Source: JAUIET01 sp045105115 (GTDB lineage: Bacteria; Pseudomonadota; Gammaproteobacteria; Pseudomonadales; JAUIET01). Taken from it: a DNA stretch of 9,891 nt. Location: the NCBI GenBank assembly GCA_045105115.1, contig JBGCDE010000043.1, forward strand, positions 1-9,891, written 5' to 3'. Below, piece by piece: positions 1 to 6,909 of the stretch (position 1 is its first letter; each line of letters begins with the position of its first letter). Both the position numbers and the translations under genes were made by a program. The notes beneath the pieces were generated by a model that was given only the letters and a program-made list of their open reading frames with translations, did no database searches and was not told where the DNA came from.

Positions 1-1618
1 CGATGTTGGCTTGTAGTGTGTATTCCTGGGTCGATTCCATTTTCCAAAATAGCGTCATTTCTATCGCGCGCTGTAACGTATCGCCGGCGTTGTTTTCTTC
101 GGTGGCCATTTTGAGCCGCCAATAGCTGGAGCGCAGCGCTGCCCAATTGGGGTGGCTAAGATAGTCGCGTTGATAGAGGCCAACCACGCGCATCCAATCG
201 TTGCGCCGCAGAAAGCCCATGTCGTTCATATCAAATTCGTCGCCGTAGTAATAAATGAGCGCCTGCCAGAGTTCCTCATCACCGGGGCGGTGCTCGATCT
301 CTGCCCAGCCCCCCCAGTCCTGTTCGTCACGTTTTCGAGAACCGTTGTTGTCGTTAGCGCTCTGCTGCACGTCGCTGTAAAAGCCCTGGCCGCGAAAGCG
401 CGTGCCGGATTCTTGCCATACCCAATCGAGGCTATGCACAGTGGCCTCTCTGTCTAGCGTGGGGCGCTCAACGTAGGTGAGCGCGTGCCCGAGTGATAGC
501 TTGTCCACGCGGGCCTGTATGCGCGTAGCAAGATAATCGCGCCCGCTGGCAGTGCCGCTATCGTCCTCGGAAACGGCAAAAACACCCAGGTCAAAAACGT
601 CGCCAAAGTGCGAAGCTTTGATGCCTCCAGTGATATCAGATAGAAGTTCAGTACCAGCGTCAGGCGCTGCGCCAATGCGCCTTGTGTGTACCAGACGATC
701 GCCCAGTGGTACTCGGCTGTTGAACAGCGTGTTGTTTTCGGTAAAAAATGGCCGCTTTTCGGAGAAGAAAGTTTCGAACGCTGACAGGTTCACTTCAAGC
801 TCATCGTTCTCCACCTGGCCAAAATCGGGGTTTAGGGTGCCTGTAAACTGTGTGGCACTGCTGGGACGCCAAACAATGTCTATGCCAGCTTTTAATTCGC
901 TGTCGTCGTTCTCTCTATCGTGGGTACCAGTTAAATAGGGAAACCAATCAAGTGTTTGAGTTTTCGCGTAGTGCACTTCTACGGGTTGCCAGTCTGATAA
1001 AAAGGTGGGCCTGCTGGTTGCGGCAAAAGGATAGGCAAGGCGCATGGATTCTGCCCATACAAACCGGCCAAGATACAGCTTCATGGATTTGCGCGCAGAG
1101 CCCGGGTCTGCCATGGGAGCAACAGTCCAGGGAATAAACAATTCGACGTACCAATAGTCTTCGGTTTGGCTGGTTTGTGAATACCACGTACCGTCCCAGT
1201 CAGCTGAATAGTCTTTCTCGCCGCGGTAAGTGGCGTCAGACTGGGAGTTGGATATACCCACCGTAAAGTCGTAACCCGCCAAGCCGGTTCCGTCGAAGTC
1301 TATGCCGACGATGTTACGATCGGCCTGAATAAACTCATCACGTGGAAAACGGCGTTGAACACGCGGCACGCTGGGTGGTTGGTAGTTACTGAAGCCGATG
1401 TAGATACCGCTGTCATCGGTATACAAACGTGCTTCAGTGGCGTGGGGCGACGAGCCTCCCGTCATTGGTTCGGTGACCACAAATTCTGTGAACACCTGCG
1501 CCTGTTGCCATTCTGTTTCGTTCAGTACACCGTCGATAACGATGTCGCTCATGGCGGCAGAGCAATAAGCCCCCAGTGGCACTAACATCCATTTTAGGGC
1601 GGCGGAAAACCTTGGCAT
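1..1618 (-). CDS. Exported CBM9/DOMON-like plus DUF5916 protein, 3' end cut by the window
   Basis: I translated the minus strand from the ATG at 1618-1616; it stays open for 539 codons to the left edge. Residues 1-21 form a signal peptide (Arg3/Lys9, hydrophobic core to Tyr18, small residues CSAA at 19-22). Residues 26-200 resemble the carbohydrate-binding family 9/DOMON-like beta-sandwich, opening with IDGVLNETEW (28-37). Residues about 225 onward match DUF5916: the signature LNPDFGQVENDE (262-273), then VNLSAF and FSEKRPFF (285-292), and a distal MNDMGFLRRND coded near 210. DUF5916 proteins are usually 700-900 residues and are predicted outer-membrane beta-barrels, so roughly a third or more lies outside the window. 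AGGA (TCCT on the plus strand at 1628-1631) lies 9 nt before the ATG and supports this start. The substrate is unknown; a role in glycan binding or uptake is inference. Not a lipoprotein by its weak lipobox (GAYC). Confidence 0.88.
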   Translation of the reverse strand, partial: MPRFSAALKWMLVPLGAYCSAAMSDIVIDGVLNETEWQQAQVFTEFVVTEPMTGGSSPHATEARLYTDDSGIYIGFSNYQPPSVPRVQRRFPRDEFIQADRNIVGIDFDGTGLAGYDFTVGISNSQSDATYRGEKDYSADWDGTWYSQTSQTEDYWYVELFIPWTVAPMADPGSARKSMKLYLGRFVWAESMRLAYPFAATSRPTFLSDWQPVEVHYAKTQTLDWFPYLTGTHDRENDDSELKAGIDIVWRPSSATQFTGTLNPDFGQVENDELEVNLSAFETFFSEKRPFFTENNTLFNSRVPLGDRLVHTRRIGAAPDAGTELLSDITGGIKASHFGDVFDLGVFAVSEDDSGTASGRDYLATRIQARVDKLSLGHALTYVERPTLDREATVHSLDWVWQESGTRFRGQGFYSDVQQSANDNNGSRKRDEQDWGGWAEIEHRPGDEELWQALIYYYGDEFDMNDMGFLRRNDWMRVVGLYQRDYLSHPNWAALRSSYWRLKMATEENNAGDTLQRAIEMTLFWKMESTQEYTLQANI

Positions 1619-1627
1619 TCGAACAAG

Positions 1628-1631
1628 TCCT
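1628..1631 (-). promoter_or_regulatory. Ribosome binding site of the DUF5916 gene
   Basis: AGGA on the minus strand, 9 nt before the ATG at 1618-1616. It fixes the start of the DUF5916 gene; no alternative in-frame ATG lies just upstream. Confidence 0.6.
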
Positions 1632-1701
1632 ATTGTCGCGCGCGCACATTGTTTGCCCAGTCGCAGTTAATAGGCGCGGTAGCGAGTGTAGCGATGGTGC
1701 G

Positions 1702-1713
1702 ACAGTATACTGT
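1702..1713. promoter_or_regulatory. 12-bp perfect palindrome ACAGTATACTGT, possible operator
   Basis: Perfect inverted repeat in the 103-nt gap between the GST gene and the DUF5916 gene (both minus strand), about 85 nt upstream of the DUF5916 start. The location suits an operator controlling DUF5916 transcription. There is no loop or T-run, so it does not look like an intrinsic terminator. Function is inferred only from symmetry and position. Confidence 0.3.
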
Positions 1714-1721
1714 TAGCAGCT

Positions 1722-2843
1722 TCAGTTTCTAGGCTGACCGAACAACCTGATGCGCAAAGGCTGTTTTTTGGGTGTTGAAGGCGGCCGAATAGGCAGATCA
1801 AAATTTTGCCCCAGGCCGGATTCGATCGTGCCGTCGAGGTGGAGTGCGTCGATGCCGCCAACGTCAGTAAATAACGTGGTTACGCGCTGCTGATCCTGTG
1901 CGCTTAGCAGGGCAAATTCACGCTGGAGTTCTTGTCGGCACCAAACCCGGTAGTGAGTGGTGACGGTGTTTTCGAAGTTCATGGAACTACCAGCGTAGTT
2001 AAAGCGCGCCCGACCACTCGCAAATGCCTTTGCATTCTGGTGTAGATAGGGCAGGTAGTCTTTGGCGATGCGGCCAAGTAGTGGTTGCCAGTGTTGCGCA
2101 TCTGGCCAAACCCACGTTGCGTGCTGATTGAGTTTTGAGTGCCTGGCATTCCACAGCCGTGCCAGCCATTCGTAGGTGTGCGGAGCCTCTCTGCGCATGA
2201 CTTCTGCGGACACAGGGTCATTGCCAAAGTGGCGGTACATGGAGGCAAAGTAGCCGAAATCGGCGACACTGGGGTGGCTGCCAAGCAGGTAGGGTTGGCT
2301 TGCGAACACGGCTTCCATGGTTTCCAGTTCGCGATAAAGCATGTCACGGACTGAACTTGAATTGTGTTTGTTCATGCCATCGTCATACAGCCACTCATTG
2401 AGCTGGCGCCTAGCGAAATAAAACCCTAGCGGAATTGCCAGCTGCCGCGAAATCATCTTTGCCGCCATTGTCCGGCCCAGCGCTACCCTGGAAATTTTCG
2501 GTACCCAGCGCCACCACATTGCTGGCCGCCACAGCCATTCGTCGCCATAGTCCTCAAGCAGCAAGGCGATAAACGCCAGGGCAGGGTCGGTGGGGATTAC
2601 TGTGGAGTCAGTGTGTTGGGTTTCAAGCCAGCGGATCATAGGTGTAGTGTCCAAAAGCCACTGGCCGTCGCTCATTTCGATGGCAGGCATTTTTTGTATA
2701 CCGGTTTTTTGCGCAACTTTGCGCATAGCCGGCTGATCTACCTCTATCAGCGTGTGCGCGATTTCTTTGTAACGTAAGTAGGCCTCCAGTTTGCCACTGA
2801 AGTAAGAGATATCTGATTTGTAAACAGTGTAGCGATTGTCCAT
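1722..2843 (-). CDS. Glutathione S-transferase-like protein with a long C-terminal tail
   Basis: A 373-residue cytosolic protein without signal peptide. Residues 4-78 are a thioredoxin-fold GST N-domain: SDISYFSGKLEAYLR (10-24) sits where GSTs carry the catalytic Ser/Tyr/Cys (here Ser13/Tyr14), MPAI (52-55) carries the cis-proline, and LLDTTPMIRWLE (63-74) is the glutathione-binding turn and helix. Residues about 85-230 form the helical C-domain, with the family motif YLLGSHPSVADFGYFA (185-200) containing the N-cap box Ser192-Asp195. GSTs usually end near 200-240 residues; the remaining ~130 residues are a tail I do not recognise. AGGA (plus-strand TCCT 2852-2855) lies 8 nt before the ATG. 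It is transcribed divergently from the sugar operon. Glutathione conjugation versus a thiol-disulfide or purely structural role cannot be decided. Confidence 0.87.
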   Translation of the reverse strand: MDNRYTVYKSDISYFSGKLEAYLRYKEIAHTLIEVDQPAMRKVAQKTGIQKMPAIEMSDGQWLLDTTPMIRWLETQHTDSTVIPTDPALAFIALLLEDYGDEWLWRPAMWWRWVPKISRVALGRTMAAKMISRQLAIPLGFYFARRQLNEWLYDDGMNKHNSSSVRDMLYRELETMEAVFASQPYLLGSHPSVADFGYFASMYRHFGNDPVSAEVMRREAPHTYEWLARLWNARHSKLNQHATWVWPDAQHWQPLLGRIAKDYLPYLHQNAKAFASGRARFNYAGSSMNFENTVTTHYRVWCRQELQREFALLSAQDQQRVTTLFTDVGGIDALHLDGTIESGLGQNFDLPIRPPSTPKKQPLRIRLFGQPRN

Positions 2844-2979
2844 GCAGGGAATCCTAACTGAAATAAAGCATTAGCAGGCCAAATAGTGTGTGTCAGCGCA
2901 GAAAATCTAGTTCACAGCTGATGTTATTAGTTAACTATTGCGGTTCCTACTTGCCACCTCTACCCCTAAAATAAAGCCA

Positions 2980-3006
2980 TTGTGACGGCGCTATGGCAAC
3001 TACAAT
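2980..3006 (+). promoter_or_regulatory. Candidate sigma-70 promoter for the sugar operon
   Basis: TTGTGA (2980-2985, 4 of 6 to consensus) and TACAAT (3001-3006, 5 of 6) separated by 15 nt, which is shorter than the preferred 17. A second possible -10, TATAGT at 3025-3030, has no good -35. The position, 90-110 nt before the probable first start codon, is reasonable. Weak evidence from hexamer matching only. Confidence 0.25.
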
Positions 3007-3079
3007 ACCAATAATGCCACAGTGTATAGTCAGTGCTCAGGCCAGCGGGGATCTGCCCCATGGTAGCGAGTAACAAATG

Positions 3080-3085
3080 AAGGAG
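3080..3085 (+). promoter_or_regulatory. Strong Shine-Dalgarno AAGGAG without a normal start codon
   Basis: AAGGAG is near-perfect, but no ATG, GTG or TTG follows at usable distance. What follows, in the reading frame of the UPF0104 gene, is ATC at 3090 and ATC at 3093, the latter 7 nt away, the ideal spacing. A second purine run, AAGGG at 3117-3121, stands 7 nt before an in-frame ATT at 3129. This bears directly on where the UPF0104 gene begins. Confidence 0.5.
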
Positions 3086-3146
3086 CCACATCATCACCTC
3101 CCCGGGGTCTGCACTTAAGGGTAATAGCATTCGCGTCATCGCCGGT

Positions 3147-4085
3147 TTGGCCGTGGGCGCCGCGTTGCTGTACCTGACAGTGAAAGATCTCAGTTGGGGT
3201 GACGTGAGTACTCAGCTCTCTACTTTGGCCTATGGCTGGGTATTGTTGGCCCTGGTTCTTTACTGGTTGGAACTTTCCGTTCGGATTGTCCGTTGGGGCA
3301 CGCTGCTAGCGCCATTGCGGAGCTCTTTGCCGATCACTACTGTGGCCACGGCGTTCGTGTCTGGTTACGCCGCTAACAATGTTCTACCCGCCAAGTTAGG
3401 CGAGCCTTTTCGTGCTGATCTGTTGGGCAGGTTAGGGGGCGTGTCGCGAATGAGCGCCTTTGGGTCGATTATTGTTGAGCGTATGTTTGACCTCGTCGTG
3501 GTGTTGGGTATGACCACGTGGGGTGTTTTGCTCGTCTCCAGCGATCACCTCGATACGCTGGCTGATGTGAACAGAGGGCTTGCAGCGCTGCTGGTGCCGT
3601 TTATTTTGTTGGCCGGTGGTCTGTATTTTGTTGTGAGCCGCAAGAATAATTTTCTCGTCGTTCGCCTCAAATCCATGAGTGAGAAAGTGCGCAATTTGCT
3701 TGATGGGCTGGAGATACCTAGCTCGTCGGGTAGTTACCTCAAGCTCACGCTCTCAACGCTGCTCATTTGGACACTCAATAGCTCGGCGATGTGGTCGATT
3801 CTTATGGCCTTGGATGTGCAGCTGACCATGAGCCAAACGGTGATGTTGATAGGGCTCACTGGTATCTCGGCTTCAATTCCTGCCGCTCCTGCTGGTATCG
3901 GTACACTGCAATATGCGTTTTATCTTGCCGCTATTTTGTATGACTTTCCCACTTCAGCCGCTCTGGTAGCATCGGCGCTGGTGCAAATCGTGTTGCTGGG
4001 TAGCGCAACGTTGGTTGGGGCCCTGGCCTATAGCAATGCGGTTTCTCGGCACCTTTTGCCGCGCGCTCCGGCAGAGCAACGATAA
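3147..4085 (+). CDS. Flippase-like integral membrane protein (UPF0104/TIGR00374, LPG-synthase TM family)
   Basis: Polytopic inner-membrane protein, about seven to eight TM helices over 312 residues from the TTG at 3147. Family signatures are clear: GYAANNVLPAKLGEPFRADL (residues 73-92), then IIVERMFDL, and near the C-terminus SIPAAPAGIGTLQYA. The family is the membrane part of MprF-type lysyl-phosphatidylglycerol synthases without the aminoacyl-transferase domain; stand-alone members often sit beside glycosyltransferase genes and are proposed lipid or lipid-sugar flippases. TTG 3147 is the first conventional start, but it has no ribosome binding site and cuts TM1 to about 12 residues. The frame is open from 3081, and IRVIAGLAVGAALLYL (coded from 3129) would give a full TM1, so translation probably starts at a rare ATC (3093) or ATT (3129), or the read contains an indel. 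Its stop overlaps the next ATG (TAATG). Confidence 0.85.
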   Translation: MAVGAALLYLTVKDLSWGDVSTQLSTLAYGWVLLALVLYWLELSVRIVRWGTLLAPLRSSLPITTVATAFVSGYAANNVLPAKLGEPFRADLLGRLGGVSRMSAFGSIIVERMFDLVVVLGMTTWGVLLVSSDHLDTLADVNRGLAALLVPFILLAGGLYFVVSRKNNFLVVRLKSMSEKVRNLLDGLEIPSSSGSYLKLTLSTLLIWTLNSSAMWSILMALDVQLTMSQTVMLIGLTGISASIPAAPAGIGTLQYAFYLAAILYDFPTSAALVASALVQIVLLGSATLVGALAYSNAVSRHLLPRAPAEQR

Positions 4086-5434
4086 TGAACGAGAGCCTGC
4101 AGCGCCAATCAAACTTTACGACCTTTGACGGTCAGCTTTCGCTGCAGACGACTCATCAGCGCCCTGATCGTTACAGTCATTTAGAGCAGGCGGCCCCCGA
4201 CGTTTTCTGCATACCGCGTGGCCGCGGGTATTCCTACAGCGCCGCCAGTTTTGGCAAAGATTCGCTCGTGCAAGATATGTCCTTGTTCAATCGGTTTTTG
4301 CACTTTGACGAGGAGGCAAGCACCCTAACGGTTGAGCCCGGAGTGACTTTGCAGGCGCTAATGGCCTGGGCGATGCAGAGAAAGCTTTATTTTCCTGTGA
4401 TGCCCGGCTACCCACTCATTACCGTAGGTGGTTGTGTTGCGGTGGATGCGCACGGTAAAAATCCAGCCAAAGACGGTACGATGAAAGACTGGGTTCAAGC
4501 ACTCACTGTTTTGCACCCTGCCAAAGGTTACCAGCAGTGTTCGCCGCAATTGAATACACAGTTGTTTGAACTCACCTGCGGTGGGTTCGGGCTGACGGGC
4601 ATCATTACGAATATAACGTTGAAACTGTTGCCACTGCCGTCCACACAGCTGGCGATGCAACAGACGCACGTGGCTAGCCTTGGCACGGCCATTGAACTGC
4701 TAGCATCGGATGATTCAGACGTTCTGTATAGCTGGCATGATCTGTGTTTTGGGTCAGATTTCGGTCGTGGCATTGTTCACTCAGGGGAGTGGTGCGAAGG
4801 GCCGGTCGCCCTGAGTGAGAAAACCGGCCAGATCGAAATACCTCGCTACCCGCCAATGACCGCTCAGTCTCGCGCCCGTCTGCCGTTTAGCCTCTGGAAC
4901 CGGCTGAGTGCGCGCATGGCAAATTCGCTTTTACTAGCTTTGAGTAAACGCCAATCGCCAGAATCCAGGGTCAGTCTTTTTGCGGCCTCATTCCCCTTTG
5001 CCGGTAACCCGTATTTCCATACTTTTTTTGGCTCGCAAGGCTTAAGTGAGGCGCAGATACTGGTGCCTAGTGCTGGCATCACAAGTTTCCTTGCCGCACT
5101 GGAGCATTTGATACAAACAACGCAAGCGCCGACCATGATGGGCTCGATAAAAGCCTTTCGCGGTAGCGCGCAGGCACTGAGCCTCAGTGGGTCGGGCTAT
5201 CTCGTGACTGTCGTTTGTTATACAGCAAAGAACGTGACCGCTTTTCTGGATTCGCTTGATCAGCTCACCCTTGAGCATGCAGGCCAACCCAATCTGACCA
5301 AAGATTCACGGGTACCTCAACGCATCGCAGAACGGACGCTGCCGCATTTCGAGTCCTTTAAAGAGCGCCTTGTGACCTACGATCCGCCAAGGCTGATGCG
5401 TTCTGAATTGTCAGCAAGGCTGGGCTTACTGTGA
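4085..5434 (+). CDS. DprE1-like FAD-dependent lipid-linked sugar 2'-oxidase
   Basis: A 449-residue FAD-binding oxidoreductase; mycobacterial DprE1 has 461. By family knowledge DprE1 oxidises the C2 hydroxyl of decaprenylphosphoryl-ribose to a ketone that DprE2 reduces to the arabino epimer. Visible features: RGRGYSYS (45-52) and VGGCVAVDAHGKN (114-126) of the PCMH FAD domain, GGFGLTGII (166-174), and a C-terminal substrate domain ending LSARLGLL. Aligned by eye to Mycobacterium tuberculosis DprE1, Tyr51 corresponds to Tyr60, His123 to His132, Lys125 to Lys134, Gln324 to Gln336, Lys356 to Lys367 and Lys406 (in TKDSR) to Lys418. Position Cys387 is Thr375 here and Asn385 is Leu373. ATG overlaps the upstream stop by 1 nt, and the end overlaps the SDR by 4 nt, implying coupled translation. 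Family is firm; the exact substrate is inferred. Generic sugar-lactone oxidases fit less well because of the HGKN and KDSR motifs. Confidence 0.9.
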   Translation: MNESLQRQSNFTTFDGQLSLQTTHQRPDRYSHLEQAAPDVFCIPRGRGYSYSAASFGKDSLVQDMSLFNRFLHFDEEASTLTVEPGVTLQALMAWAMQRKLYFPVMPGYPLITVGGCVAVDAHGKNPAKDGTMKDWVQALTVLHPAKGYQQCSPQLNTQLFELTCGGFGLTGIITNITLKLLPLPSTQLAMQQTHVASLGTAIELLASDDSDVLYSWHDLCFGSDFGRGIVHSGEWCEGPVALSEKTGQIEIPRYPPMTAQSRARLPFSLWNRLSARMANSLLLALSKRQSPESRVSLFAASFPFAGNPYFHTFFGSQGLSEAQILVPSAGITSFLAALEHLIQTTQAPTMMGSIKAFRGSAQALSLSGSGYLVTVVCYTAKNVTAFLDSLDQLTLEHAGQPNLTKDSRVPQRIAERTLPHFESFKERLVTYDPPRLMRSELSARLGLL

Positions 5435-6159
5435 CGTACATTATTGTCGGAAGCTCTTCCGGTCTCGGGCGTGCATTGGCGCAGCGGTTTGCTCAGCAGG
5501 GCAATGAACTGGTGCTGATTTCTAGAGATGCTCGCGATACGCAGGCGCTGGCCAGTGACCTTCAGATTCGCTATGACGTGAAGGTCAGCGCGCTGAAGCT
5601 CGACCTCAATGTGGAACAAATGGATTGCGGGCCCATTGACGACTGTCTCCGTGATCATGCGCCATTAGCCGGCTTGTTGCTGCCCGTTGGAATTAACGCT
5701 GACGACGACTGCGTAGGGCAAAGTAGCGACAATCTGCACATGCTAAACCGCGTGAATTACCTCTCGCCGTGCCAGCTAGTGAATCACTATCTAAAGCCTA
5801 TTGAAGCCGCAGGCGGCGCCATTGTCGGCTTTGGCAGCGTGGCCACAGCGCGGGGTCGCTCGCGTAACTCCGCCTATGCGGCGGCAAAACGTGGCTTGGA
5901 GTCGTACTTCGAAAGTTTGCAACACCATGCGGCACAAAGCGGCTTTACCAGCGCTTTTTATGTTCTGGGGTATCTGGATACCAATCTGGCCTTCTCCCAA
6001 AACCTGCCTTTTCCTGCGGCATCCCCGGAAAAAGTCGCCGAGGTGGTGTTTCAGCGGCTTGGAAAGAGTGGGAAGCGGTTCCTACCGTGGCCGTGGTATT
6101 TTCTGTATCGTGTAGTGCAATTCTTGCCTTGGGCGATTTTCAAACGCATGTCGTTTTGA
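5431..6159 (+). CDS. DprE2-like short-chain dehydrogenase/reductase, partner of the DprE1-like oxidase
   Basis: A 242-residue classical SDR starting with GTG inside the GTGA overlap with the DprE1-like gene. The nucleotide-binding motif is VGSSSGLG (6-13); Arg32 after the second strand suggests NADPH preference. Catalytic residues are Ser136 (FGSVA), Tyr149 and Lys153 (YAAAK). The C-terminus, with PWYFLYRVVQFLPWAIFKRM (221-240), matches the characteristic DprE2 tail (Arg-Tyr/Phe-rich amphipathic helix ending IFRKLP-like), not generic SDRs; this tail may contact the membrane. In the mycobacterial pathway DprE2 reduces the 2-keto lipid-linked sugar formed by DprE1. Adjacent, overlapping genes with matching family assignments make the pair assignment strong. 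The identity of the sugar is not shown by sequence. Confidence 0.88.
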   Translation: MTYIIVGSSSGLGRALAQRFAQQGNELVLISRDARDTQALASDLQIRYDVKVSALKLDLNVEQMDCGPIDDCLRDHAPLAGLLLPVGINADDDCVGQSSDNLHMLNRVNYLSPCQLVNHYLKPIEAAGGAIVGFGSVATARGRSRNSAYAAAKRGLESYFESLQHHAAQSGFTSAFYVLGYLDTNLAFSQNLPFPAASPEKVAEVVFQRLGKSGKRFLPWPWYFLYRVVQFLPWAIFKRMSF

Positions 6160-6163
6160 TGCT

Positions 6164-6901
6164 ATGACAGACGCAAAACCTAATATCAGCCTCTTTTTCC
6201 CTGTGTATAACGATGAGCACACAGTGCGAACTGTGGCTCAACGCGCAGTTGATCTATTGGAAGAAGTCGCCAACGAGTATGAAATAATAATCGTTAACGA
6301 TGGGTCTCCCGATGAGTCAGGCGCCATCGCAGACGAGTTAGCCGCCGGCAATGAGCGCATTCAGACCATTCACCACCCACAGAACAAAGGGTATGGCGCG
6401 GCTATGCAAACGGGTATTGCGGCCTCCCAATTTGAACTCATCTGTATGATCGATGGGGACAACGAGTACGATGTGTTTGATCTTAAAAAAATGCTCGCGG
6501 TGAGAGAATATTACATGCTGGTGATAGCCTTTCGGTACCGCAAGCTGTATTCCACTAAGCGCATTTTTATTTCCTTTGTTTACAACGCAGTGTTGCGTGT
6601 TGTTTTTAAGAGCCCGTTTCGCGATATTTCAACGGGTATACGGTTGATGCACCGGTCATTGTTTGATGGCTTGGAGCTCACCTCGAATAGCCCGTTTATT
6701 GGCGCGGAGTTAACGTTGAAATCGATGTTGCGCGGATACCCGGTGGGCGAGGTGGGTATTCAAACCTTTCCGCGCAGCTTCGGTGAAGGCTCTGCAACAT
6801 CGATGAAGAACATCATGGGGACTATCAAAGATATCTGGAAGATTCGTAAGGAAATATTTTCCGACTCTTATGATATGCCGGAAGGGCGCATGCGCGAGTA
6901 A
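6164..6901 (+). CDS. DPM1-like family 2 glycosyltransferase (candidate polyprenyl-phosphate sugar synthase)
   Basis: A 245-residue GT-A fold enzyme with no TM segment. Motifs in order: FFPVYNDE (11-18), IIIVNDGSPDES (41-52) for nucleotide binding, NKGYGAAMQTGI (74-85), the metal-binding DGD (97-99), FRYRK (123-127) and FRDISTGIRLM (152-162), which is the conserved R-D-x-x-x-G-x-R region of dolichol/polyprenyl-phosphate mannosyltransferase-type GT2 enzymes. Such enzymes transfer a nucleotide-activated sugar to a polyprenyl phosphate on the cytoplasmic side; those with C-terminal TM helices (GtrB, ArnC) differ from this soluble form. ATG 6164 lies 4 nt after the SDR stop with no visible ribosome binding site, suggesting re-initiation. 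In context it may load the sugar that the DprE pair acts on, or act on another acceptor. Donor and acceptor are unknown. Confidence 0.87.
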   Translation: MTDAKPNISLFFPVYNDEHTVRTVAQRAVDLLEEVANEYEIIIVNDGSPDESGAIADELAAGNERIQTIHHPQNKGYGAAMQTGIAASQFELICMIDGDNEYDVFDLKKMLAVREYYMLVIAFRYRKLYSTKRIFISFVYNAVLRVVFKSPFRDISTGIRLMHRSLFDGLELTSNSPFIGAELTLKSMLRGYPVGEVGIQTFPRSFGEGSATSMKNIMGTIKDIWKIRKEIFSDSYDMPEGRMRE

Positions 6902-6909
6902 AGCACGCT

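Larger units (their letters stand above)
2844..3092. other. Divergent intergenic region between the GST gene and the sugar operon
   Basis: About 250 nt separating oppositely transcribed genes, so it should hold promoters for both. Visible elements are a 10-bp palindrome TAGTTAACTA (2928-2937), an AT-rich stretch around 2965-3015 and a strong Shine-Dalgarno at its right end. I find no convincing coding sequence; an ATG at 3077 opens only 13 codons before a stop. Confidence 0.5.

Noticed and set aside
152..1187. Several open frames on both strands, 70-130 codons, across the DUF5916 gene
   Set aside because: They overlap a single long minus-strand frame with clear DUF5916 and CBM9-like motifs, and their translations show low-complexity, shadow-type composition.
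1637..1645. CG-alternating run (cgcgcgcgc) as a functional repeat
   Set aside because: Too short, single occurrence, and explained by local GC-rich composition.
3077..3118. Short gene starting at ATG 3077
   Set aside because: Only 13 codons before TAA, and no ribosome binding site; considered only as part of a possible indel in the UPF0104 start region.
3147..4085. Lysyl-phosphatidylglycerol synthase (MprF) function for the UPF0104 protein
   Set aside because: It has only the membrane domain; the C-terminal aminoacyl-transferase domain needed for lipid lysylation is absent.
4085..5434. Generic sugar-lactone oxidase such as L-gulonolactone oxidase
   Set aside because: The HGKN motif, the TKDSR lysine and the ending match DprE1, and an overlapping DprE2-like SDR follows.
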